Assembly (NCBI GenBank): GCA_964596645.1
Contig: CAZQVB010000033.1
Coordinates: forward strand, 1 to 51,848
Origin: CAVQEK01 sp964596645
Lineage (GTDB): Bacteria; Bacteroidota; Bacteroidia; Cytophagales; Cyclobacteriaceae
Direction of reading: 5' to 3'
Length of the DNA: 51,848 nt
The notes beneath the pieces were generated by a model, which was not told the DNA's origin, did not search any database, and worked only from the letters and a program-made list of their open reading frames with translations. The position numbers were made by a program, and so were the translations under genes. Of this stretch, positions 17,677 through 25,588 are shown piece by piece; the stretch's first letter is position 1, and each line of letters starts with the position of its first letter.

Positions 17677-18258
17677 ATGAACCGCAACATACGATATATT
17701 TTTGCCGCCTTTTTTCTGGCATTGTCCACCGGCGCCGCCATGGCGCAGGCCGATATCAGCCCCGAGCGCAAGCAAGCCATCGACTCGCTGGCACTGGAAA
17801 AGGTGAAAGACCTGGGTAAATACATCAGCATCATAGGCAACAAGGACACACCATTTTCCGAATCGAACCGGGTGATAGAGCGGGCGCTGGAGCTATTTGC
17901 TCCCGGCAGTCAGATGGGCGTGTCGTCCCTCAATCGCGATGAGGTGAAATACTACGGCATACGCGAGTACTTCGAGCGACTGATGGCGCTCAACTACGAC
18001 CGGGTGAATATTGAATGGTTCAACGTACAATACATCAGTGACCTGGTGCGGCAGCCCGATGGCCGGTATGTTGGCGTCATCACCGTATATCAACGATTTA
18101 CCGGCGAATCCGAAGATGGACTGAAATACGTTGATACCACCAAAAAGGACATTACGGTGTATGTAGAACGCAAACAGACACAGATACAAGGCCGCGTCAT
18201 TGGCTTCTGGGATGTATTGCTGGGCGATATTCGCGTGGTAGAAACTACGAAGGGCTAG
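17677..18258 (+). CDS. Exported protein of unknown function, second gene of a four-gene cluster
   Basis: A 193-residue protein with a signal peptide (MNRNIRYIFAAFFLALSTGAAMAQ). The mature part starts helical (PERKQAIDSLALEKVKDLGK) and contains ESNRVIERALELFAPGSQ, then beta-rich segments such as VNIEWFNVQYISDLV and GVITVYQRFTGES. The helix ending ALELFA recalls IQDALNLFA in the preceding lipoprotein, and both continue into alternating beta strands, so the two may share a fold of the NTF2-like kind. That is inference; I do not recognise a named domain. It lies 30 bp behind the lipoprotein gene. Confidence 0.72.
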   Translation: MNRNIRYIFAAFFLALSTGAAMAQADISPERKQAIDSLALEKVKDLGKYISIIGNKDTPFSESNRVIERALELFAPGSQMGVSSLNRDEVKYYGIREYFERLMALNYDRVNIEWFNVQYISDLVRQPDGRYVGVITVYQRFTGESEDGLKYVDTTKKDITVYVERKQTQIQGRVIGFWDVLLGDIRVVETTKG

Positions 18259-18432
18259 TATCTGCCGGGCCATTGCGTTTGGCAGCGTTGGGAGCAGGTG
18301 CAGAAGCTTTTGCTCCCAATGCCCGATCATAATCATAAGCGTACCATCGTTCTTTTGTGAGTGTTGAAGGAGCTGTTACCTTTCCGCTCAATGTCCGCAA
18401 TTGTTATCCATATCAGCATTCAACCTCTCCCT

Positions 18433-19269
18433 ATGCTTTACAAGATTGTATTTGGCGTCACCATAATTCTGCTGGCTTGTATGCCCTGCGCCAGGGCTCA
18501 GCGCATCGGCGAGTATTTGGGCAACGAGGAGTTTATGTATGCCGAAACAAAGCAGATTAACCAATTTTTCAGACGCTTCAACAGTGAAGAAAACCTGCGG
18601 GGCCTACGGCTCAGTGAGAAAGACAAGGAATACCGCGATGCAGAGATGCGCCGCAACTACATCAAAATGCTGTTTGACCGTGAGAACAACCAGATCGCCG
18701 ATTCACTGAAAACGCGCTTTATAAAAGACGTGACTGCCCGGCCCAACCCGGAATTTCTCGATTTCTATGGCGGTCGCTGGTTTGCCGAAGTGTCGGCGCA
18801 GTTTCAGTATGAAGGCCAAAGCAAGCGGGTGGTGCTTTTTCTGGAACTGGAAAGAGAAAACCTGGGCATTAAGTGGGTCATCAGCAACTTGTATTTCCAG
18901 CCCTTCACCAAGTTGTTCTACACCGATACTTCATCGGCGGGCAGGTTTTTGCATCCAATGAGTCATGAGCTCGATTTTATGAACCTGATCAAAGTATTTA
19001 CCGATACGGGTCATGTGGAGTACTACTTCGATGAGGACTACAAGCCCGATTTCCGCACCTTGTTTCTTTACGAGGTAAAGAGAGGCAATCTGAAATTTGA
19101 GCAGGTTCGCGAAGTGAAGTTTCACTTTTTTCAGATCAACAACTGGTATTTTGAGTTGTCGGAGTTCAACCGCAACGGCCCCAATTCCGGTTGGCTCATC
19201 TCCAACCTAATGCCGATACCGGAAGAGCAAAAGGATATGCTGTTGAAATATATATACTATGAAGATTAG
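18433..19269 (+). CDS. Exported protein of unknown function, third gene of the cluster
   Basis: The start is the ATG at 18433 (MLYKIVFGVTIILLACMPCARAQ), which gives a good signal peptide; an ATG 24 codons upstream precedes a non-signal sequence. The mature protein of about 255 residues starts with a charged helical part (INQFFRRFNSEENLRGLRL) and continues with a beta-rich part (FYGGRWFAEVSAQFQYEG, GIKWVISNLYFQPF). WYFELSEFNRN and GWLISNL near the end suggest an NTF2-like or lipocalin-like sheet. The stop overlaps the start of the LRR gene by 11 bp, indicating translational coupling. Confidence 0.75.
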   Translation: MLYKIVFGVTIILLACMPCARAQRIGEYLGNEEFMYAETKQINQFFRRFNSEENLRGLRLSEKDKEYRDAEMRRNYIKMLFDRENNQIADSLKTRFIKDVTARPNPEFLDFYGGRWFAEVSAQFQYEGQSKRVVLFLELERENLGIKWVISNLYFQPFTKLFYTDTSSAGRFLHPMSHELDFMNLIKVFTDTGHVEYYFDEDYKPDFRTLFLYEVKRGNLKFEQVREVKFHFFQINNWYFELSEFNRNGPNSGWLISNLMPIPEEQKDMLLKYIYYED

Positions 19270-21856
19270 ACGCTTTGTCTCGATGGTGCTTTTCAGCACT
19301 GTGCTGGCCGTCATTTTTGCGGTATCGCCTGCCGTGGCCCAGAAGGCCGACGCACTCGGGCAAGCTGAGGTGGAGGCATATAAGCAGGAAGCCCGGCAGC
19401 TCATATCGTTCTTGCAATATACATTGAATGCAATCGGCGGAAACGACCTCTCGCCCAAAGAAAAAGATGTGATCATCAATGAAAGCTACAAAAAGGCTTT
19501 TCGGAGTGAAGACGTGCAAATAGAGGATGACCTGGTGGCCGTGCGCGATGTGGTGACAAATAAAGACGTGCAGGCTTACCTGAAAGATGTCGATTTCTTT
19601 TTCAAAGATGTGCGCTTCGAACTCGTAGTAGACGAGGTGACCGAGGGGATCAATGAACAAGGCGACCTTTACTTTTTGATTGAGCTGAACCGGCACATGA
19701 AGGGCATAACGGTAGAAGGCGACACTATAGAAAATTCAAAACCGAGATTCGTAGAGGTAAATGTAGACGATGACAATAAAGACTTGCGCATAGTGAGCAT
19801 ATACACCACCAAGCTGAGCCGTGATGCCGAGTTGATGGCCTGGTGGGGCACCTTGCCAAAACCTTGGAAGCTGTACCTCGGAGCCGAATATGAAATAGTA
19901 GATGGCTTGCATCTGAGCGATGTAGAGCGATTTACCGATGAAGGCTTTATAGTGAACGGCATCGAATACCAGGACAGCATTAATGCCTTGCCACTGCTGA
20001 AAAAGGTAGCTGCCCGCGACCGGGTGGATATCTCCGGCAGCAGCGAGATCAGTAGCCTGCAGCCGCTCGATGAACTGAACAACCTGCGCGAGCTGGACAT
20101 ATCCAATACTGATATTGAAGACCTCACGCCCATTCGCAATCTCAACAAGCTACAAGTGCTGCGAACGGCCCATACCAAAGTAGAAGACCTGAGCCCATTG
20201 CGATATGCGCGTTTGCTTACGGAACTGTACATCGACTACACTCCCGTCACCAATCTCAGTGTGCTGCAGTACCTCGAGAATCTCGAGAAGCTTTCCACCG
20301 CTCATACGGTGATCGACCGCTTGCCTGTATATGAGGGTTTGGCCAATTTGCGCGTGCTGAATATGGAAAGCACCAATTTGGACGATGTAGACTCCGTAGA
20401 AACACTGGCGAAGCTGGAGCAGTTGAACATATCCAACACCGCCGTGGCCAATCTCGCTCCGCTGGCTTCCCTGCAGCACCTGAAGCACCTCGAAATGAAC
20501 CGTACTTCCATAAGTGACATATCACCGCTTGCTGCAGTGCATTCGTTGGAATACATCAGCTTTTCGAATACAACCATTGAGAGCCTGGCACCGCTCGTGG
20601 CACTGCCAAACCTTAAAAAGGTCATTTGCGACGGCACGGACATCAGCCGGGAATCTATTGCCGGCTTTTACCGGGAGCGCCCCGATGTAGAGGTCATCTT
20701 CTCCACCGCCCAACTGGAGGAATATTGGAAAGGCCTCGATGACGCCTGGAAAAAATACTTTCGTGCCCGGCTCAACATCACTGGCGAGCCCTCGCGCGAT
20801 AAGTTGCACGGCATCATACGCATCAGCGATGTGCACCTCAGTGCCCAAAATGGTATCCGCAGCATTGATGCACTTTCTGTAATGATTGCTTTAAAAAAAC
20901 TGGACATCTCCCACACCGCCGTCTCTGACCTGTCGCCCTTAGCCAACCTTTCTTCGCTGGAGGTGATTGATTTTTCGGAAACAAAAGTGGCTGATTTGTC
21001 GCCTCTAGCCGGTCATACTCAATTGCGTGTAGTGCGTGGCAGCCGCTCTTCGGTGGCCGACATGTCGCCATTGTCGGGTTGTAAAAACATCGATTCCCTG
21101 TTCTTCAACCATACCGCCATAGCCGACCTTACGCCGCTCAATGCGCTGCCGGATTTCAAGGCTGCTTACTTCGAAAACAGCAAGGTGACGGAGGAGGATC
21201 TTATTGGCCTTACTTTTCATGCCGATAGCGCTGTGGTGATTTTTCAAACCGATAAGCTGCAAAACTGGTGGGGAATGATGGATGACGAATGGCAGAACAT
21301 CCTGCGCGCGCAGTTTCAACTGGGCAGCCGCCCCTCCACAGAAGAATTGCACCGGTTGATCAGCCGACAGGAGTTGCAGGTGAAAAGTGTAGTGCTCGAC
21401 AACCTGGACCCCGTGCCGACTTTTGTTCGTTTACGGGAATTTTCCATCACCGACAGCCGGGTGAAATCATTGGAAAAACTCTCTGCCTTACAGCAATTGG
21501 AGATACTCCGGTGCCCACGCAACCCGATTGAGAGCATAGAGCCGCTCAGTGCCATTAAGTCGCTTAAGATCGTAGACCTCGACAACACACCGGTCGATGA
21601 GCTGGATGCGCTCGAAGGAATACCCGGGTTGCAGGAGCTGAAGATAAACGGTACTGCGGTGAAAAGACTTGACCCGCTGGAAAATCAGAAACAGCTGCAG
21701 GTACTCGAATGCTCCAATACGCGTGTGCGCAACATACAGCCCATCATGGACCTGCACGACTTGCGAATATTTAAATGCTTCAATACGCGCATAAACGAAA
21801 GAAAAATAGAAGATTTCAAACGCGCCCATCCCGAATGCGAGGTGGTGTATTATTAG
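19259..21856 (+). CDS. Exported leucine-rich-repeat protein with three LRR blocks
   Basis: An 865-residue protein with a signal peptide (MKIRRFVSMVLFSTVLAVIFAV...AVAQ). Residues 29-190 form a unique domain. Then come three leucine-rich blocks of SDS22/internalin-like 22-residue repeats (for example LRELDISNTDIEDLTPIRNL), near residues 250-480, 525-660 and 710-850. Each block is preceded by a Trp-rich helical cap: AWWGTLPKPWKLYL near 193, YWKGLDDAWKKYF near 485 and WWGMMDDEWQNIL near 667. The last two share a continuation of the form G-x-P-S-x-(D/E)-x-LH. LRRs bind proteins or glycans; here the solenoid should face the periplasm or cell surface. No C-terminal T9SS sorting domain is seen. Confidence 0.85.
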   Translation: MKIRRFVSMVLFSTVLAVIFAVSPAVAQKADALGQAEVEAYKQEARQLISFLQYTLNAIGGNDLSPKEKDVIINESYKKAFRSEDVQIEDDLVAVRDVVTNKDVQAYLKDVDFFFKDVRFELVVDEVTEGINEQGDLYFLIELNRHMKGITVEGDTIENSKPRFVEVNVDDDNKDLRIVSIYTTKLSRDAELMAWWGTLPKPWKLYLGAEYEIVDGLHLSDVERFTDEGFIVNGIEYQDSINALPLLKKVAARDRVDISGSSEISSLQPLDELNNLRELDISNTDIEDLTPIRNLNKLQVLRTAHTKVEDLSPLRYARLLTELYIDYTPVTNLSVLQYLENLEKLSTAHTVIDRLPVYEGLANLRVLNMESTNLDDVDSVETLAKLEQLNISNTAVANLAPLASLQHLKHLEMNRTSISDISPLAAVHSLEYISFSNTTIESLAPLVALPNLKKVICDGTDISRESIAGFYRERPDVEVIFSTAQLEEYWKGLDDAWKKYFRARLNITGEPSRDKLHGIIRISDVHLSAQNGIRSIDALSVMIALKKLDISHTAVSDLSPLANLSSLEVIDFSETKVADLSPLAGHTQLRVVRGSRSSVADMSPLSGCKNIDSLFFNHTAIADLTPLNALPDFKAAYFENSKVTEEDLIGLTFHADSAVVIFQTDKLQNWWGMMDDEWQNILRAQFQLGSRPSTEELHRLISRQELQVKSVVLDNLDPVPTFVRLREFSITDSRVKSLEKLSALQQLEILRCPRNPIESIEPLSAIKSLKIVDLDNTPVDELDALEGIPGLQELKINGTAVKRLDPLENQKQLQVLECSNTRVRNIQPIMDLHDLRIFKCFNTRINERKIEDFKRAHPECEVVYY

Positions 21857-21968
21857 TGCAATAGGAAAATGGTAGGTGGTATTTAGTAAAAGATATTGGC
21901 TAATAACCGATGCCATCTTTTCCTTGGTAGCTTATCCGGTAATCAATTTTGAAAAAACACGACAACAC

Positions 21969-23900
21969 ATGAAAAAACTACTCCTTCTCTTCATCGCTTG
22001 CATGGCCGGCTTAGGCATGGTGTGGGCACAGTTGCAGCCTGCTGGCATATTCACCGATCATATGGTGCTACAGCGCAATGTGAACGTACCCGTTTGGGGC
22101 ACGGCCACTGCGGGCGAGCAAGTTAAGGCGACCATTGGCACCCTCACGATAGAGACCACCGCCGACGCACAGGGAAACTGGCGACTCTACCTGCCGCCCT
22201 TTCAGGCTGGCGGGCCACATACACTCACGCTCCAGGGAGAAAATACCGTCGTTCTCAATGATGTGCTTTTTGGCGATGTATGGGTGGCCTCGGGCCAGTC
22301 CAACATGGAGTGGCGCATGAATATGGGCATCGACAAAAGTGAGGAAGAGATCGCCGCCGCCAATTACCCCAACATCCGGCTGTTTGTAGTGGAAAAGCGG
22401 CCCGCCAAATATCCTAAAAATGATTTGGATGGTGGGAGCTGGATGCAAACATCACCGGCTACGGCAGCAGAGTTTTCGGCAGTGGCCTATTTCTTTGGTC
22501 GCCACCTGCATGAGCATCTCGATGTGCCCATCGGCCTGATCAACTGCAACTGGGGTGGTACCGTTGCTGAAGCATGGACGAGCTACCCCATGCTTCAGGC
22601 CATGCCCGATTTTCAGCAGCAGGTTGGTGATGTGCTGGCCGATCCGGTGAATTGGGAAGATGATATTGCCGCCAACGAAGCGCGTGGAGCGCGGCGGGGT
22701 GAGTTGCTGGCCAGCAGCAATAAAGGCCTTTCACTCGGCGTGCACGAACGCAATTTTGACGATTCCGGTTGGAAAATGATTCAGATGCCCAATGCCGACC
22801 TTGAGCTACAAGGTATAGTCTGGTTTCGGAAGGTGGTGAATGTAGACAGTGAATACAAAAAGCAGAAACTGCACATAGACCTGGGCCGGATCAATGAAGA
22901 AACGGTGGCTTATTTCAACGGTGAGAAAATCGGAACTGCCCAATCACCTTATTATGCCGAATTTGATGTGCCAGCCGATCTGGTGCGCAGCGGAGAAAAT
23001 GCACTGGTGTTGCGCGTAAGCGCCTCCTGGGGTAGCCCACAGTGGGAAGGCCCTGTAGACAGAATGAAAGTGACCGCAGCGAGCGGGGCCGTGGTAGATG
23101 GGCTTTCTGGCACCTGGCGCTACAATGAGGCCATAGAGCCCGAGCTGCCACAGAAGAAGAGCTACCAGAATTACCCGGCAGCCCTCTACAATGGCATGGT
23201 AGCACCGATCATTCCTTACGGCATCAAGGGCGTCATTTGGTACCAGGGCGAAAGCAACGCCGGGCGCGCATTCCAATACCAAACGCTTTTTCCTGCCATG
23301 ATTGAAGATTGGCGTGTGCGCTGGAAGCAGGGTTATTTCCCATTCTTATTTGTACAGCTGGCCAATTTTATGGATGAAGCCACAGGGCCCGAAGCATCTG
23401 CCTGGGCTGAGCTGCGTGAAGCACAGCGCATGGCGCTGCGCCTGCCCAATACCGGCATGGCCGTAGCCATTGACATAGGAGAGGCGTACGATATACACCC
23501 CCGCAACAAGCAGGATGTCGGCAAGCGGCTGGCGCTGGCTGCACGCCGTGTGGCATACGATGAAGACCTGGTGCACTCTGGTCCCCTATACCAGTCGATG
23601 GAAATACAGGGCGACGATGTGGAAATAACCTTCGACAGTGAAGGCTCAGGCCTTATGGCGCAGGGCGGTACGTTGAAGGGATTTACCATTGCCGGCAGCG
23701 ACAAGAAATTTTACGAGGCCAAGGCAACCATCATCGGGGCCAATAAACTTGTGGTATCCAGCGAAAAGGTGAAGGATCCGGTGGCCGTGCGCTACGGATG
23801 GGCCAACAATCCGGTGGTGAATCTGTACAACAAAGAAGGCCTGCCCGCCTCACCCTTCCGCACCGACGATTGGCCCGGCATCACCCACGAAAAGAAATGA
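21969..23900 (+). CDS. Sialate O-acetylesterase (SGNH/GDSL hydrolase family)
   Basis: The start at 21969 gives MKKLLLLFIACMAGLGMVWAQ as signal peptide. The protein is about 643 residues, normal for the family. It removes O-acetyl groups from sialic acids or other acetylated glycans in the periplasm or at the surface. The serine nucleophile is in VASGQSNMEWRM (Ser111 from this start), the conserved block GVIWYQGESNAGRAF follows, and the catalytic histidine is in AYDIHPRNKQDVGKRLA (about residue 509). A jelly-roll-like insertion occupies the middle (DSGWKMIQMPN, YFNGEKIGT). No other sialic acid or glycan genes are adjacent. Confidence 0.93.
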   Translation: MKKLLLLFIACMAGLGMVWAQLQPAGIFTDHMVLQRNVNVPVWGTATAGEQVKATIGTLTIETTADAQGNWRLYLPPFQAGGPHTLTLQGENTVVLNDVLFGDVWVASGQSNMEWRMNMGIDKSEEEIAAANYPNIRLFVVEKRPAKYPKNDLDGGSWMQTSPATAAEFSAVAYFFGRHLHEHLDVPIGLINCNWGGTVAEAWTSYPMLQAMPDFQQQVGDVLADPVNWEDDIAANEARGARRGELLASSNKGLSLGVHERNFDDSGWKMIQMPNADLELQGIVWFRKVVNVDSEYKKQKLHIDLGRINEETVAYFNGEKIGTAQSPYYAEFDVPADLVRSGENALVLRVSASWGSPQWEGPVDRMKVTAASGAVVDGLSGTWRYNEAIEPELPQKKSYQNYPAALYNGMVAPIIPYGIKGVIWYQGESNAGRAFQYQTLFPAMIEDWRVRWKQGYFPFLFVQLANFMDEATGPEASAWAELREAQRMALRLPNTGMAVAIDIGEAYDIHPRNKQDVGKRLALAARRVAYDEDLVHSGPLYQSMEIQGDDVEITFDSEGSGLMAQGGTLKGFTIAGSDKKFYEAKATIIGANKLVVSSEKVKDPVAVRYGWANNPVVNLYNKEGLPASPFRTDDWPGITHEKK

Positions 23901-23984
23901 TTTTCACGCCAGCTGACCAGCGCTTAGGCTGTCACTGACCAGCAACAACCGCTGTAACACTCTAATCGCTTTTGCGGTTACTTT

Positions 23985-24028
23985 CATTCCCATCGCGCTC
24001 AATCATTTATGGGCGGGCAATGGGAATG
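23985..24028 (+). terminator. Possible terminator hairpin after the O-acetylesterase
   Basis: CATTCCCAT at 23985-23993 pairs perfectly with ATGGGAATG at 24020-24028, followed by ATTATTTTA. The 26-base loop is long for a terminator, so this is a weak call. Confidence 0.35.
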
Positions 24029-24061
24029 ATTATTTTACACGCCTGACTTCATGTAAATATA

Positions 24062-24335
24062 AATTTCTCCTTCAGCTTAAAGCTTTAAACTTTGAGCTAT
24101 TTAACTATCCCACCAGTCTACCAATTCATCCTCCAACTGCCGGTCCGACTATCGTCTGACCTAGTCGATAGTCTTTTAGCTTTAAGCTTTGAGCTATTTC
24201 ACCATCCCACCATTCTACAGTCCTTTCAGCTTTTAGCTTTGAGCTTTCAGCTCTTTACCCTTCACATTCTACGATCCCACCATCCCACCAATCTACCATC
24301 CCACCACTCCTTTCAGCTTTCAGCTTTCAGCTCAT
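24062..24335. repeat. Low-complexity block of AGCTTT and TCCCACCA words
   Basis: Short words recur irregularly: (C)AGCTTT(A/C), TTTGAGCT, and C(C/T)ATCCCACCA. The final part is CTTTCAGCTTTCAGCTTTCAGCTC. A small inverted repeat (GACTATCGTCTG... with ...TAGTCGATAGTC) lies near 24147-24172. Similar pyrimidine-rich simple sequence is frequent between genes in Cytophagales genomes. The block fills most of the gap between two convergent genes and supplies the last codons of the minus-strand gene. Confidence 0.65.
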
Positions 24336-25347
24336 TTCTTACCAACCCCCCTTTCCAAAGGCTATGCAGTTCGGAGAGAGAATGGCAATGGATGGTCGAA
24401 ATAATGTTGTCGGAGCTGTGCCGAAAGAAGGACACGAGCTGGGCTTCTTCCGAATCGGGTGCGTACGATCCCGAAAGCGGCAACTCTACGGCAGCGCTGT
24501 TTTTGTAGTTGAACGGCTCCTCCTGCTTTACCAGCACATTTTTGATGGCGATGGCCTGGCCTTTACGGTTCAGCGTATTGCTCACACCGGTAATGAGCTG
24601 TGGGTTTATCTCAAAGCCAACATTAAATATGTAGGTCTCCTTTTCATTCCAATCGATGTTCTCGCACTCTATGTATAGCGCCCCGTCGCGGATGATCATA
24701 TAGGAACTTTTGTACCGGTGGCCTCCGGTTTTGGTATCGATCGCCACGATGTCGTGTGGGTCTTCGCGTATCACAAAGGGTGCTTTAATGATCACCTGGC
24801 TGCCATCGGACTTCTGGAAATAGCGATAGTAGTGACCGGTAAAGTGTTTTTTGATCAGTTTGAGGGTGCCGTTTACATTGTCGCTATACTTACCGGGCCC
24901 ACTGGTTTTGAGTTGTGGCGTGTCTTTCACCATTTTCCACTCGTCCCATTCGCTTATCTCTACACCTATAAAGGTGAGCAGCACGTTGAGCTTTTTGTCT
25001 TTGGCGTTGCCGTTGTTCCAGTAGGCTTGCAGCGTTTTGCCGCTTATCCAGTTGTAGGGCTTAGGATGGCTGAGCTGGCTCAGGAAATCGATAAAGTCGT
25101 CGACGGTGCGGAGGTGGTACTTGAAGCGAATGTTCTCAAACTCATCCTGACCCAACAACAGGAAATCTTTCACGAGCAGAGGGGTTTCCAGCACTTTGCG
25201 CGTCACCACCTGATTGATCTTCCTGGCGATGCGCTCAAATATTGTTCTGGTAAATTGATTCCACTCGCCGCTCACCCCGTTTACGCCGGTGATCATTTTG
25301 ATCGAGGGAGCGTTTTCTATCTCTAATTTTATCCTGCGCGAAACCAT
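24313..25347 (-). CDS. Unknown cytoplasmic protein, possible HTH-like N-terminal half
   Basis: A 344-residue protein without signal peptide or membrane helix. The N-terminal half contains FRFKYHLRTV-like helices followed by ISGKTLQAYWN and KDKKLNVLLTFIGVEISEWDEW. That order (a serine-started helix, then K-x-x-x-L-N-x-L-x-x-F-(I/L)-G, then W-x-x-W) resembles the helix-turn-helix-like modules at the start of some Bacteroidota signalling proteins. The C-terminal half is beta-rich (YKSSYMIIRDGALYIECENI, YIFNVGFEINPQLI) and could be a ligand-binding sandwich. I do not recognise a named family. Its last residues, ELKAES, are encoded by the low-complexity repeat, so the natural end may have been changed. 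Confidence 0.65.
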   Translation of the reverse strand: MVSRRIKLEIENAPSIKMITGVNGVSGEWNQFTRTIFERIARKINQVVTRKVLETPLLVKDFLLLGQDEFENIRFKYHLRTVDDFIDFLSQLSHPKPYNWISGKTLQAYWNNGNAKDKKLNVLLTFIGVEISEWDEWKMVKDTPQLKTSGPGKYSDNVNGTLKLIKKHFTGHYYRYFQKSDGSQVIIKAPFVIREDPHDIVAIDTKTGGHRYKSSYMIIRDGALYIECENIDWNEKETYIFNVGFEINPQLITGVSNTLNRKGQAIAIKNVLVKQEEPFNYKNSAAVELPLSGSYAPDSEEAQLVSFFRHSSDNIISTIHCHSLSELHSLWKGGLVRNELKAES

Positions 25348-25515
25348 CCTGAAACTGCGTATTAAGCCAACATGAGCATGAAATGAAGCTGCAACTTATC
25401 CAATCGGTCATTGGTTTCAAAGATCCGACTACCTTTCTTCCCTTCTTTTGACGCTCGTCTGACGCATGTGGAATTATAATCGTCAATCAATCAATCACTT
25501 AATCATCGGTCAAAG

Positions 25516-25544
25516 TTTATTTCTGACCTATTTTAATATGTTTT
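25516..25544 (+). promoter_or_regulatory. Weak candidate promoter for the SusC-like operon
   Basis: TTTA at 25516-25519 and TATGTTTT at 25537-25544 are 17 bp apart, an imperfect match to TTTG-N19-TAnnTTTG. The remaining leader to the ATG at 25589 is about 45 bp. No anti-sigma or two-component regulator gene is adjacent. Confidence 0.25.
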
Positions 25545-25588
25545 TGACCCAGCTAATATGGGTTTTGAAAATTTAAATCTTAACGCGT

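Noticed and set aside
24062..24335. CRISPR-like array
   Set aside because: The repeated words are short and irregularly spaced, without constant-length repeats and unique spacers; no cas genes are in the window.
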